64,000 nucleotides of DNA, taken from assembly GCA_028554795.2 (NCBI GenBank), contig CM068827.1:74821744-74885743 (forward strand), in the 5' to 3' direction. This DNA comes from Sinohyriopsis cumingii. Lineage: Eukaryota > Mollusca > Bivalvia > Unionida > Unionidae. Positions 53,963 to 64,000 of this stretch are shown here, in pieces (the stretch's first letter is position 1; each line of letters starts with the position of its first letter). The notes under the pieces are model-generated. The model ran no database searches. It was not told the DNA's origin and saw only the letters and a program-made list of their open reading frames with translations. Made by a program: the position numbers and the translations under genes.

Positions 53963-55909
53963 CCATATGCATTAACAACACAAGATCTGTTAATAAAAAC
54001 ATGATAATAAGCGCATCAATCCAATGCGAGTTTCTCCCTGAGGCAGAATTTTAAATGCAACGAACAAAATGTGGTTCTTAAGATTTCAAGGTAATTTGAC
54101 ATTGCGACTTAAACCAGCATCCAATCCATATTTTGTGGAGCAGTCAGTTAAAAGAATGCCCTTTAATAAACCGCTCTCCTTTGCGTCATATCAAATAAGC
54201 GATTAAATTGTCAATTTAGTAATTTCAAAAAGAGAATTTTAAAAATGAAGTATAGTTAGTAGGTTTTCTGATTTGATCTACCTCTTTTACAATGCTTTGA
54301 TTTAATGCAGATTTATTTGCTTGAATTACCTACATATTTCCAGCTGGAGATCTAACGTTACATTTGATCTGCAAATGCACTCATTGAATAACTACCGGTT
54401 ATTATTAATGTTGATTAGTTTTGTTTAACTGTCAGCCAGTTTACCTGTAACTACCACTAACTCTTATATAATTCTCGATTGCCTAATAAAACGTATTTTA
54501 TAAAAGTTGCTAAAGTTGCAAACTTCAAGGAGATGCACAATTATCGATTAGATTGAACAAACGGTTTCCTTCTACCCACATATGTAAGCTTGAAATTGAA
54601 AACAAGTCAGTGGTCAGCATCTGGGTGACAACGACTCGACCTCATCTGCGCAACTACCAAGACTTACACTGACACAGGACGCAATCCATGTCAAACAGAT
54701 TGCTTCCATCAGCTCCCCTCTTCCATACGCTAGAACACGCTATATGCCTACTGTACACCCCGGAGCTCTCATTTCGGAAAGAAATCTGATTCAAACGCAT
54801 CAACTCGTCAATACTGATCTCTGTTATTCCCGTTAGGCTTGTTTACTTCTATTTGTTTTCTCAACTTTCCGTGAACATTAATAATACATGTACTGACTGT
54901 GCCGAAGTCCTGGTTGTTTGAGTGAGTGGAACTATGTGCTCTGAAATTGTTGAAATATGGCTGGATCTTTACGGTCTTTTGTTTTAATTGAAGCTGTGTG
55001 ACTTACACCAAATTACATATATGAATCATTCGTTGAGTATATTTTGTATTAGAAATAGGAGATCATAGTTCTTTAAATGTGAATTGAGAAGCAAAGTTCT
55101 AGTATGACACTGTATTCTGGTGGTGTGTCTTTTAGCGTCTGCCTGCACGTTCGATTCTCCTTATTTCAGTTAATGCCCTTCGCACAAAAGGGTCTTTTGT
55201 TTATATAAATATTCTATTTTGAACCTCACACTACCAACAGCAGGCGAGTAGATACTAGAAGGGAAATTTGATTATGTATGGTTCTTGACGCCTGTTATTG
55301 CTCAGCGGAACTCCTTTTATCGACGAGACGAAGCCGCTTCATTTAACGCTTCTGTTTGCATAAGGATGTGAACAAGTCTTTGACTCGGCTGATCAGTTTT
55401 AAAACAAGATTAATATGAAATTATATGTAACCTTCTGCAACTCTGTATAAAGAGATTTAAAAGCCAATCTTGCTAGATATTACGGATAACATCTGCAGGG
55501 TTAAAGAAATATAACGTATTACAATCCAATGCTTCTAGGATATTTATACCACTGCAATTATCAAGCTATACATTAAGCTATACGGTGAATAAATTTGAAA
55601 GTATATACACACTGTTTGAAGACGACAACATTAAATGAGGCAATTCTTAACAGAGAAAAGGATGATAAATTCCATTTCAGCTTGAATAGTACTCGATTTG
55701 TTTGTATTCCTTTCGGGTAAGTGAACAATGTCCAGTATACGAACTGTGTCCGCTGTATTTACTTTGATGATATTATTGCAGTGTATGTACAGGGAATGCA
55801 ATAAACTCCGGTGTCTAATTTTGCCCTTGTATCATTTCAGCTGAGGAAAAGGGGTTGATTAACAAATATTAGGTAGGACTATTTTAGACGTAAAGTTTTA
55901 TTTGATCTA
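53963..55909. other. AT-rich DNA, nothing secure
   Basis: Near 55125-55165 the sequence AGCGTCTGCCTGCACGTTCG contains a B-box-like GTTCGATTCTCC, which might mark another tRNA-derived fragment; no A box or body was found. No other feature. Confidence 0.4.
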
Positions 55910-56165
55910 AAAGACGACCGCTCCGGTGGCCTAGTGAATATAGCATCCGCCTTATAAACAAGACTTATAAAATTGGATTAGCAGCTGCCTCGCTTGGTGC
56001 ACAACATTAAGACATTAGTTCTAGGACTGGTCGGCCTGGTGTCAGGATAACGTGACTAGGTGGGACATGATTCCACGTGTCTGCGGCATGATGTCCTGAT
56101 GCTATACATCACTATAAATTGTCACACTGGATACATAGTAACGATATGAATGAAAAATTGTCAAA
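55910..56165 (+). mobile_element. tRNA-derived SINE, family 1, copy 2
   Basis: The head GACCGCTCCGGTGGCCTAGT carries a good A box (GTGGCCTAGTG). The body has CTGGTCGGCCTGGTGTCAGG, GTGACTAGGTGGGACATGAT, GGCATGATGTCCTGATGCTA and ACTATAAATTGTCACAC. These parallel 33935-34225 block for block. The B box is worn. It ends near GAAAAATTGTCAAAGCT, parallel to the A-rich end of copy 1. Confidence 0.75.
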
Positions 56166-57820
56166 GCTAAAAAATATTTAACGTTTAGGAAATAGGCAAG
56201 AGATAGACGGCAAAAATATTTTTAGAAATATTTCTTTATAGTTTGCAAAAGGAAAGATTTGTTGTTACTATGCTGATATGTAGTGTCATATATCTTTGTT
56301 CGTATGGCAGTAATTATAATTGTTCGGTCCAAAAAATTAAATGATATTGTTGTATTATGGACCGAAGCTAATGTATAGTTCTACACTTTGTGAAAGTTCC
56401 ATTTTAGTAACAACATTTCGTACGATCTATCTAAAACAAAAATAAATGATAAGATATATTTCAGACTGAGTCTGATATGAATGTTGTTATAGCACATCAT
56501 CTTTAAAATGTAGTTGTATTCATTTATGAGCAAACATCTTTAAAATATTCATAATATATTTCACAATTGGTACTTGTAGCTTTTGCATAATTTATTCAAC
56601 TAAAAAAGAGAAAACTGTGTTCCTAGAAAAGTTTTGTCTTACACCCTTATTGGTAGGCAAAATATACGTTGAGAAAATCATTACGATCCCTTACTAATTG
56701 TCTTGCATTTTCTACTGCAGCCTCCAGACAGATTTAGATCGATTTCTCAAGATTAAATTTGTTCAGTAAAAAGTTCCAGTAACAACTTTCATTTCTACCA
56801 GTCATTCTTGAAACTTCCAGCTAAAATACAAACTGCATTGAATGGTTCCATTTCATCTACTTTGATCCGACTATTTCGCGAAATACTGCACATTACAATC
56901 TCTTGATCATGGTTTAAATAATCAATTTGACGGAGGAAAATTCAGATTCCTTTCACAAAAGATTTTTTTACCTAGCATATTACCCATTTAAACCTGATAT
57001 CCAGTGTAGTAAATCCACTGCAGTAGTAGTAGTAAATCCAGTGTAATAAATCCTACGTATTATATATGACTGCTTGATAAACAATGGCACTAAAGATCGT
57101 GCTTAGAAATACAAAGCTATTCAATTGAATTATACAGTCAATTCATAAATTTGTTAGTATATCTGATTTATTTTATCCCAACTTTCCAACGATCAATTAA
57201 AACGTATTTCTTAATCACTGCTACCAAGATCACATTTCAAGTTTGATTCTTCTTTGATAATCAGTTGATTATAAGGTTTGACAGGTAATTAGGACTTCGA
57301 AATTAGGATGCAGTTTGGTATAGAAAATTTATAAAAGGATAAAACTAAGGCAAGACATGCGTTTCATTAATAAGAGATATTGCGAAGACAGTTTGATCTT
57401 GTTCTGCCACACAAAACCGTCAAATTGACAATTTTAGCGTAGCCAATTGCCAAAAGTGGACAAAGAAAGTGTTCACTCATTAATACTGACGATGGAAGTT
57501 TAAGAAAAGGCATGTTTCTACACGCAGAAACACATCTCACTTGACATGCAATATATAGATAGACAAATAAAACTTTACATATTTGTACTATAGATACTAT
57601 TTTCGTTGTAAGCGGCCTTTAAATTAATTTTAGTGGTAAGAAACTATTTTGTAATGTTAGTGATTTTTCCAAAACATTCGGCTATGTTATATGAAATCGA
57701 GTATTGTTAATATTGTTTCAATGCGGAAATAGGGGAAATGATTTTAAGGTTATGTATGCATGATGGTTTTGCATATAGTATGTATGTTGTAACTTATGTA
57801 GTCCTATAAAATAAAAAAAA
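56166..57820. other. AT-rich DNA, nothing recognised
   Basis: A short CAGTGTAGTAAATCC near-duplication lies at about 57002-57052. No coding motif before the LINE tail at 57821. Confidence 0.5.
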
Positions 57821-58510
57821 CACCGATGGTTCAAAAGATGGGTTCAAGCTCCCATGGTACGTTTTCGAACTGGTTACCAAATGTACAGCAGTAATTAGTA
57901 ATCCTCTAATCTTTGAAGTAATTGAAACGTATCAAGAAACGAATTTCGTCATCTTTTCGGATTCCTTATCAAAACTAAAAACCTTGATAAACCTTAAATC
58001 AGACGATATGTTAATATCCGATATCTTATAGACAAACAATTGCTCATATAATCTGGAAAAATTGTTCTGTAGGTTTGACTGTTAAGTCACTTTTTTACTA
58101 AAGCTCATGAAAATGCAGATAAAGTACCTTGCTCTCCTGAAGTCACCAGTTTTATTTAAATTTAAAATTTCATTAACTGATTTCAGATATTGTATTAATC
58201 AATCTGGTATTCAAACTTGGAAAACTACATGGACTGAAACGTGTACAAACAAGATTCAGCAATCACTCCCATCAATGCATGTCATTCCTCATACTAAACT
58301 AATCGCAGAGACGTGGTGGTATTAAACAGACCACATCTAGCTGGCTGTCGTTATACTTCCTGAAGGATGATCCTCTACCAGAATGCACATCCAGACAGTG
58401 AAATGCATTGTGGTCTATTATGCCGATATCACCTTGAAATACGAAAACTATTTGATGTGAATTCGATGGGGAACCTTTGTAATTATGTACCCCAGGGATA
58501 ATAGCTAGAA
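57821..58510 (+). mobile_element. 5'-truncated Jockey-like LINE: RNase H and C-terminal tail
   Basis: Starts abruptly with TDGSKDG (57822), the first RNase H strand with its catalytic Asp. SNPLIFEVIETYQET follows, carrying the expected Glu, then FSDSLSKLKTL near 57954-57986 with the third acidic residue. A stop follows at about 58028. The frame 58107-58325 holds YCINQSGIQTWKTTWTETC and an end matching the R-R-x-x-V-V region. Near 58355 LKDDPLPECTSRQ is the Cys-rich tail, and RKLFDVNSMGNLCNYVPQG near 58445-58495 ends the protein. Stops and shifts throughout. The start at the RNase H domain fits 5' truncation during insertion. Confidence 0.7.
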
Positions 58511-61079
58511 TGGTATATATATGAAAAAATTGATTTTGATTTGTATAGGTTTATATTTTGTACCTTCCTATAACTGAAGTCGCTGTGAAATAATTTTGAC
58601 TTCATATGCAAGTTTGAATTAGATAAGATTATATATTCCATGTCTTAACATCAGTCATAATATAATCGAGTTTAACTGTGTTCAGTTGAGATTATTTAAT
58701 TTGTTTATTTAAATCAGTCATTGAAATTACAAAGTGGTCATTGATTTACGAGTAAAGTTTGGATTTGTGATAGAACAACTTTGAGGACTAGTAGGGACTT
58801 AACTCACAATACCATGGGTTCTTTTGAAATTTGCTACTTTTTGTTCAAATGAAATAATGATTTGTTGAATTGTAGAAAACGTTATTGTTCACACTTTTCT
58901 GTTACTTAGTTTAAGGCTAAATCATAGTAAGAAGGATTCGTTTCTTCTGTGATAGCACAACTATTTTCCAACCATTCAGCAAACGAGTCCTCGCCTTTTT
59001 GTATGTACGAGTGGGTTATATAAATATCACCAATTATAATTCCTCCAATACATACCTCGTCCGTGTTCTTGGTTCTGTACGAAGCAGGCCATTCACCTTG
59101 TTTTTGACATTATCATTTCACCATACCTGCAACTCGCTAGGGCTAACTTTGATGTAATGGTTTGTATTGGATGAACAACTTGTCAGATTAGTAATGGCTA
59201 CGTTATAACGATGTAAATATTGGGAATAACAAAGCACGTTAGGAAGATAAACCCTTTCAGAATATAAGGTAGAACACAAACAAAGACAGAATGTAAATAT
59301 GTTGAAATCGGATGACTGCGTACAAAATAAAAACTTAAAGGTAAAAGCACAAGACCATTAAAATAAATATACATTAAAACACGCATCATCAAGACAACCT
59401 CAATTACCAAAAGTAAAACGTTATTGGTAAAAACAAATGTATTATATTGTATTGCAAGGCCGTTATGTTAAGGACAGATACAATTATACTTAGTTTGATA
59501 GAGACTTCACGATACTATATGTATCATTTATATGGTCTTTCTCCCCTCGGGCTACATATCCGTAGCGTATGATCATAGTCATGAAGTTTCAATAGCCGTC
59601 TTAAATTGATATCAACATAATAATTTCACGAACGTAATTATTCGCCCATCAACTATTCAAATTTAAATGAGATTAAAAGGTCTCCGACCGGTTATGTTTT
59701 GGGTATCTTTATAACAGCGATATGGATTTCATGTCACAAATTTTTCGCGTCTTCTTATTTACAAATAAATAGTCATGCAAAACGCAGCGATCAATGTCGA
59801 AAAGAAGATGATCCAGTATGAACCGAACAAGCGTCAGATCAATTAAAACCATAGTAAACTCTCTCATCTGCAAAGGCTTTGTTCATTATAAATGTGTCTG
59901 ATAAATGATACTGAAATATTACTGAAATATAATATTCAGCGTTGGAAGCATCAACTATGACTTCACTAGAAACGAGATGACTTCGTGTGGACTTCGCGTC
60001 TACGTAATTATTTTTTTTCACTGTAAGTATCCATTTATTGCTTAGAATTGCAATTTATTTCTTAATAGTACAATCCTCTGAAAATATCATGTTGTTAACT
60101 TGGAAAACACCGTAATTGGTAATATTTCTTAGAATCTGTAACTCCATGAAACGAAGTCAATAGTTTTCTTACTAACATAAATATCAATTAAAATCTCATC
60201 GCTGTGAAATCAAGTGAGCTCGAGACTCATGTGTCCGCGCACGTACACCGTTTTCAAAATTTACTACATTAAAATTCTTCGCAAAATCTACTGCACGAAT
60301 TTCAATCACATATAGCAAAAAACATTTCTGACATAACGTGCTTTCAATTTGTGTGCAAATAAAGACGATTTGCTATAAATATAGTCCTCATTGCTAAAAT
60401 ACAAATTTGAAAAATATCATTAAACTGTTACAATTTTACTCAGCTGAAATGCATCCAGTTTGACAGACTATGGTATAAAGAGCTCTTTTGCTTTTATAGA
60501 TGATGTCGATTCGCCATCAAAAAGATAGCAATTGTTACTAAAATCCACTAAACGACCTTTTCTCAACAAAAAAAACAAAAAAACAAAAACAAATAGAATT
60601 TGACCTATTGTGCCAGGAATCATCCTGAGTACCCGAAACACTTCGACGAAATGCCTTCAGAAAGCATCTTACTTACACCTGCATTTAACTATTAGGCAAA
60701 TGTTAGCAAAGTAAACAATCTATCAGGCCCAGTTTACTCTCTCGCATAATCTAACCAAGGCTAGCAATTTTATTTTGATCAAGAGATACCAAGATCCTGG
60801 ATATATGTTAAGGAAACCAGCTATACGGTTTGAAATTAATTAAGTAAAATGTATAAATATTGTTTAAGGCATATTAGCACAGCATTGGCTATATTTTACA
60901 AATGCAGGATAAGTTATAATTAATTGCCAAAATAACATTAAGAAAATGAAACTTTTCAAAAAAAAGGTCACCTGATGTAAGATGGTTTAAAATTTTTAGA
61001 ATATATTACTAATTTCCTGTTTATCTTATTTTAAGTACTTTTGTCGCATAAGCTGCTAATAAATGTTCCTGCACTTTGT
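58511..61079. other. AT-rich DNA, nothing recognised
   Basis: An (A)n-rich tract with CAAAAAAA lies at about 60565-60595. Frames at 59198-59410 and 59839-60021 (minus) are unrecognised and short. Confidence 0.5.
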
Positions 61080-61450
61080 TATTAAGCATGGTCTTGTTTT
61101 GATATAATTTTATTAAACAGGGTCTTGTTTTGATATATTGTTATTAAACAGGGTCTTGTTTGGATATATTGTTATTAAACAGGGTCTTGTTTTGATATAT
61201 TGTTATTAAACAGGGTCTTGTTTTGATATATTGTTATTAAACAGGGTCATATTTGAATATATTGATATTTACTATGGCCTTATCAGGATAAATTGACGTT
61301 GCTTAGGGCCTTAGTTGAATATAATATTTGTATACATTTATGTTACGCAGATCCTTATTTAGATATATTCATATCAATCATTGCTTCATTAAATATTTTG
61401 ATATTAAGAAGGCTTTACTTTGAATATATTTATGTTTTATAGATTAATGT
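61080..61450. repeat. 31-bp minisatellite with decaying right side
   Basis: Six copies at 61080-61265 have the key segment TTAAACAGGGTCTTGTTTTG. They are followed by about six progressively worse copies to about 61450 (for example TATGGCCTTATCAGGATA, then AGATCCTTATTTAGATATA). The unit sequence differs from the 31-bp array at 9.8 kb. Confidence 0.85.
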
Positions 61451-61984
61451 TTCATTGTTTTGGATCAGTTTTGAAAGATATTCTATGCTTTGTATTTTAA
61501 AGAAAAGGAAAAAGTATACATAGAGGGAGTGGATTTCGGTTAATGTATATTCAACCCCATCTTTCTATATCTTTTACATTCGTACCCTATACATGCATCG
61601 ATATCTTTATTTTTTCGTGCTAAAGCAAAGCCGTACAAACACATCCATTTAGTACAATTGGAACTCCAACCGATGTGACATTGGTTAACCTTCAAACGGG
61701 TTGCACACTCGGATTCATGCTTGTATGACCTCTTTGAAACTTTTCAACTAGGGTAGTATGTTAGCTGCATTTATGTCATGTTCCGCGGATCACTTAATGT
61801 CATATTAGTCCTAATTAGACAACATATATTTATGTATTTTTGCTGTTTTCGCAATAGAAGTGACAAAAAAGTGAGAGGTTCGTTTTGCAACATGTAAAAG
61901 ATTACAACAGCCTATCATAAATAATTCACCAACATAAAGTGTAGCGACCAAAATTACCAGCTTTACTATTCGATATAAGGCGTA
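61451..61984. other. AT-rich DNA, nothing recognised
   Basis: No feature supported. Confidence 0.5.
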
Positions 61985-62190
61985 CACCTCTACAGATCAT
62001 TGGCTGGCATTTCACATTAGTCCGCTGAGTTCAAGTCTTGGCTCGACCGAGCTGGGTATGTAAAAACTCTACTTGCCAGTAGCTCTACGTGGGTTGGTGG
62101 TTCTTTCCCGGTTTCTTCCTCCACTATACTTGCCGTGATATATAGCATGTGTTAAAAAATGGCGGGTAAACTAAAAACAAAATTACAAAT
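61985..62190 (+). mobile_element. SINE family 2, copy with tRNA-like head
   Basis: The head has GATCATTGGCTGG (A-box-like) and GAGTTCAAGTCTTGG (B box). The body has TTGGCTCGACCGAGCTGGG, GTGGGTTGGTGGTTCTTTC, GTTTCTTCCTCCACTATAC and TGCCGTGATATATAGC, then GTTAAAAAATGGCGGGTAAA. These parallel the truncated copy at 51972-52146, which lacks exactly the portion up to the B box. The tail is A-rich. Confidence 0.75.
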
Positions 62191-62429
62191 ATATTCGACC
62201 TTTATACTGACACCAGTTGAAAGTAACAGATTTTAATTTCAAATCTTATGCTCCACGATAATTATCACATATCTGAAGAACTTCTTTTCATCGGCTTTTG
62301 CGTTCAACTTGAACGACTACGCATACTGTCCTAATGAAGTACACAAAAACAAAACAAATACAAAACAACAAAAAGCCGTGTCGCCATCCATAGCTTGTGT
62401 TATTTAACATATTTCTGTACACATGTAAG

Positions 62430-64000
62430 CACGTAAATCGGGTGAAGCAGCTCATGCAAATTCATATCGAAATTAAGGATGACGCTAATGTAGATTCGTA
62501 TCTTGAGAAACCTTTTCACGTCAAACTTCCATGTTGGCCCATAGACTGAAGCAGGAAATTACGAAGGCATGAGTAACCGATACATCAATTATATCAGTCT
62601 AATCCCTATCACACACTGTATTAACTGTGGAAAATGTTATCACGCCAATTAGGAACATTGAAACAATAGAAGGAAATGCAAACGGTGAAATACACCTCGA
62701 ACATCTTCACTGGAGCCATAAAGGTGGTAGAATCAAGGACCTCACTATATGTCCAAACCTTCTTAACTTTCAAAAGGCAAATTCGAAGTTATTAATGGAT
62801 GCAGAACCCCAAACAAAGCTACCTCCAAATATGCTTCATTATGAACCTCTGAAAAACAATCTCCACAATACAAACTTTAATAATACCTTAAAATCAAAAT
62901 TCAAAAACAAGCTGAACCAGCCAGCACAAAAAGGGTCTTGTCTTATGACCCTATTAAAGCTACACAATATGTTTGGCAACAGTGATGACGTGGATGCAGA
63001 CGAATTTGCACAATGGCCTCGAGGTGACGCCGGACATACAAACGGAAAAAATGAAACCCCTTGTTCCTCCTGATAAATATGCAAATAGAACTGCTCCAGC
63101 TTGAAAGGTCACTTCACCATCTTTACGTTAATTCAAAATGAACAGTGTAGTACAATGGAACAGAGGATTTTAAATCAACTACAATGATATTTTGTTTTTA
63201 AATGAGCACCATCCTACAGTGCTGAGTATGTAGAAAACAATTATAAACGATGCGGGGATATAGCTCTGATTCCTCTTTTAACACCTTCACTCAAAATGTT
63301 GACCATGTTTTATGAGGAGCTTCCCTTGCAAGGAAAATGGGTTCATCATAATTCCATTGTTACAAATATAAATTAATTTGCAAGCAATCGAGTGATTCTC
63401 TCTTTATACTTCTAAGTGCCAAAATTAAAGAATGTAAGAAAACAATATGAAAATACGCAAAAATTATGTTTCTAGATCTTGCTCCCATGCCTTTCTAACA
63501 AACATTATGGGACCCGAGTCTTTCCGACATCTACAACAAAATAATAAACAAACACCTCCAAATATGTGGCTCCTGGTGTGGATTGGTCACTGTCTGTTGA
63601 TGATTTAGTTGTATGATATCAATTCAAATATATGCAAATACTTAAAACACAATTGCAACAAAATATAAACAAGATTAAAAAATGGTTCACTGCCAATGGT
63701 TTTAAATTCTCAAAATCCAAAACAGTATGTAAGCATTCCTGTCATCTACGATACAGAACAATTAAACGGTTGGATGACAAAGCAAACCTTCATTCCACAC
63801 ATTAAAACGCAGATCCTCGAAAGCCCTTGGTTTACTCAAAGTAGCGCACACTTTCTGAGGTGCTGATCCCAAATCTATGCTTAACTTATATATAACCTAT
63901 ATGAAAATCACACATCAAAATGTTCGTTTGTCTGATGTTGGGTCAATATTTTCAGAAGAAAGTAGGACATTAAACCTTGTTCTGAAATACATCGAAACCA
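62430..64000 (+). mobile_element. Jockey-like LINE with internal deletions, running off the window end
   Basis: The ORF1 C-terminal part occupies about 62430-63073. The endonuclease start lies at 63140-63200 (NSVVQWNRGF, then NEHHPTVLS). A short endonuclease part INLQAIE is near 63373. The coding sequence then jumps to RT motif C and the thumb: APGVDW and SVDDLVV near 63575-63612 (box V-D-D), IKKWFTANGFKFSKSKTVCK near 63674-63734, then RRSSKALGLLKVAHTF near 63810-63858. Most of the endonuclease and the RT fingers and palm are missing. Layout parallels the element at 1-2362. Confidence 0.7.
62627..63073 (+). pseudogene. ORF1 C-terminal frame of a Jockey-like LINE (148 codons)
   Basis: An open frame immediately before the ORF2 start at 63140. 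Just upstream, RLKQEITKA and VTDT near 62538-62580 resemble the W-x-x-E-K-E-I-x-x-x-K-V stretch that follows the zinc knuckles in LINE ORF1 proteins. So the true frame began further 5', and the Met at 62627 is not the real start. The protein is polar, rich in Asn and Lys, and ends DADEFAQWPRGDAG... then a stop. Role in the parent element: nucleic-acid-binding partner of ORF2 (family knowledge). Confidence 0.5.

Noticed and set aside
55125..55165. B-box-like GTTCGATTCTCC, considered as a tRNA gene or SINE head
   Set aside because: No cloverleaf could be folded by eye, and there is no A box at the right distance or SINE body after it.

Overview
This window looks like AT-rich nuclear DNA of a metazoan, most likely a mollusc and possibly a cephalopod. 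The evidence is indirect: no long unbroken reading frame outside simple repeats, many long (TA)n and (ATAC)n tracts, many decayed non-LTR retrotransposons, and two tRNA-derived SINE families whose cores resemble repeats known from molluscs. I found no convincing host protein-coding gene, rRNA, tRNA gene, CRISPR array or bacterial-type feature. Most long open frames here are products of tandem repeats whose unit lacks stops.

Layout, left to right. 1-2.36 kb: a broken Jockey-like LINE (ORF1 tail, endonuclease, RT thumb, RNase H, C-terminal Cys region). 3.8 kb: a short RT-like scrap. 9.1 and 9.8 kb: a block-switching tetranucleotide array and a 31-bp minisatellite. 13.4-15.7 kb: a second Jockey-like LINE lacking its RT core. 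18.7-20.2 kb: (TA)n tracts plus a 37-bp array. 23.2-25.3 kb: two copies of a roughly 100-bp repeat, each followed by (TA)n, with an LTR-like block between them. 26.65-27.87 kb: a 48-bp minisatellite of about 25 copies. 28.3 kb: a 40-bp array. 33.9-34.3 kb: a SINE followed by (TC)n(AC)n. 37.3-39.05 kb, minus strand: a Ty3/Gypsy relic with retropepsin and integrase. 43.6-44.4 kb: weak LINE and SINE scraps. 46.4-46.86 kb: a Jockey-like RT palm fragment. 46.99-50.5 kb: a GC-rich, nearly full-length but frameshifted RTE-like LINE. 51.77-53.69 kb: a 22-bp satellite with an 88-bp higher-order repeat, interrupted by a 5'-truncated SINE with a matching target duplication. 55.9 kb: another copy of the 33.9-kb SINE. 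57.8-58.5 kb: a Jockey RNase H and C-terminal tail. 61.1 kb: a 31-bp array that decays to one side. 62.0 kb: another copy of the SINE in the satellite. 62.4-64.0 kb: a Jockey-like element cut by the window end.

Nothing here forms an operon or a working pathway. The window is a graveyard of retroelements and tandem arrays. The LINEs would once have encoded the machinery that also mobilises SINEs, but every LINE and LTR coding region seen is broken by stops, frameshifts or deletions. Calls rest on reading translated motifs by eye, without database searches.
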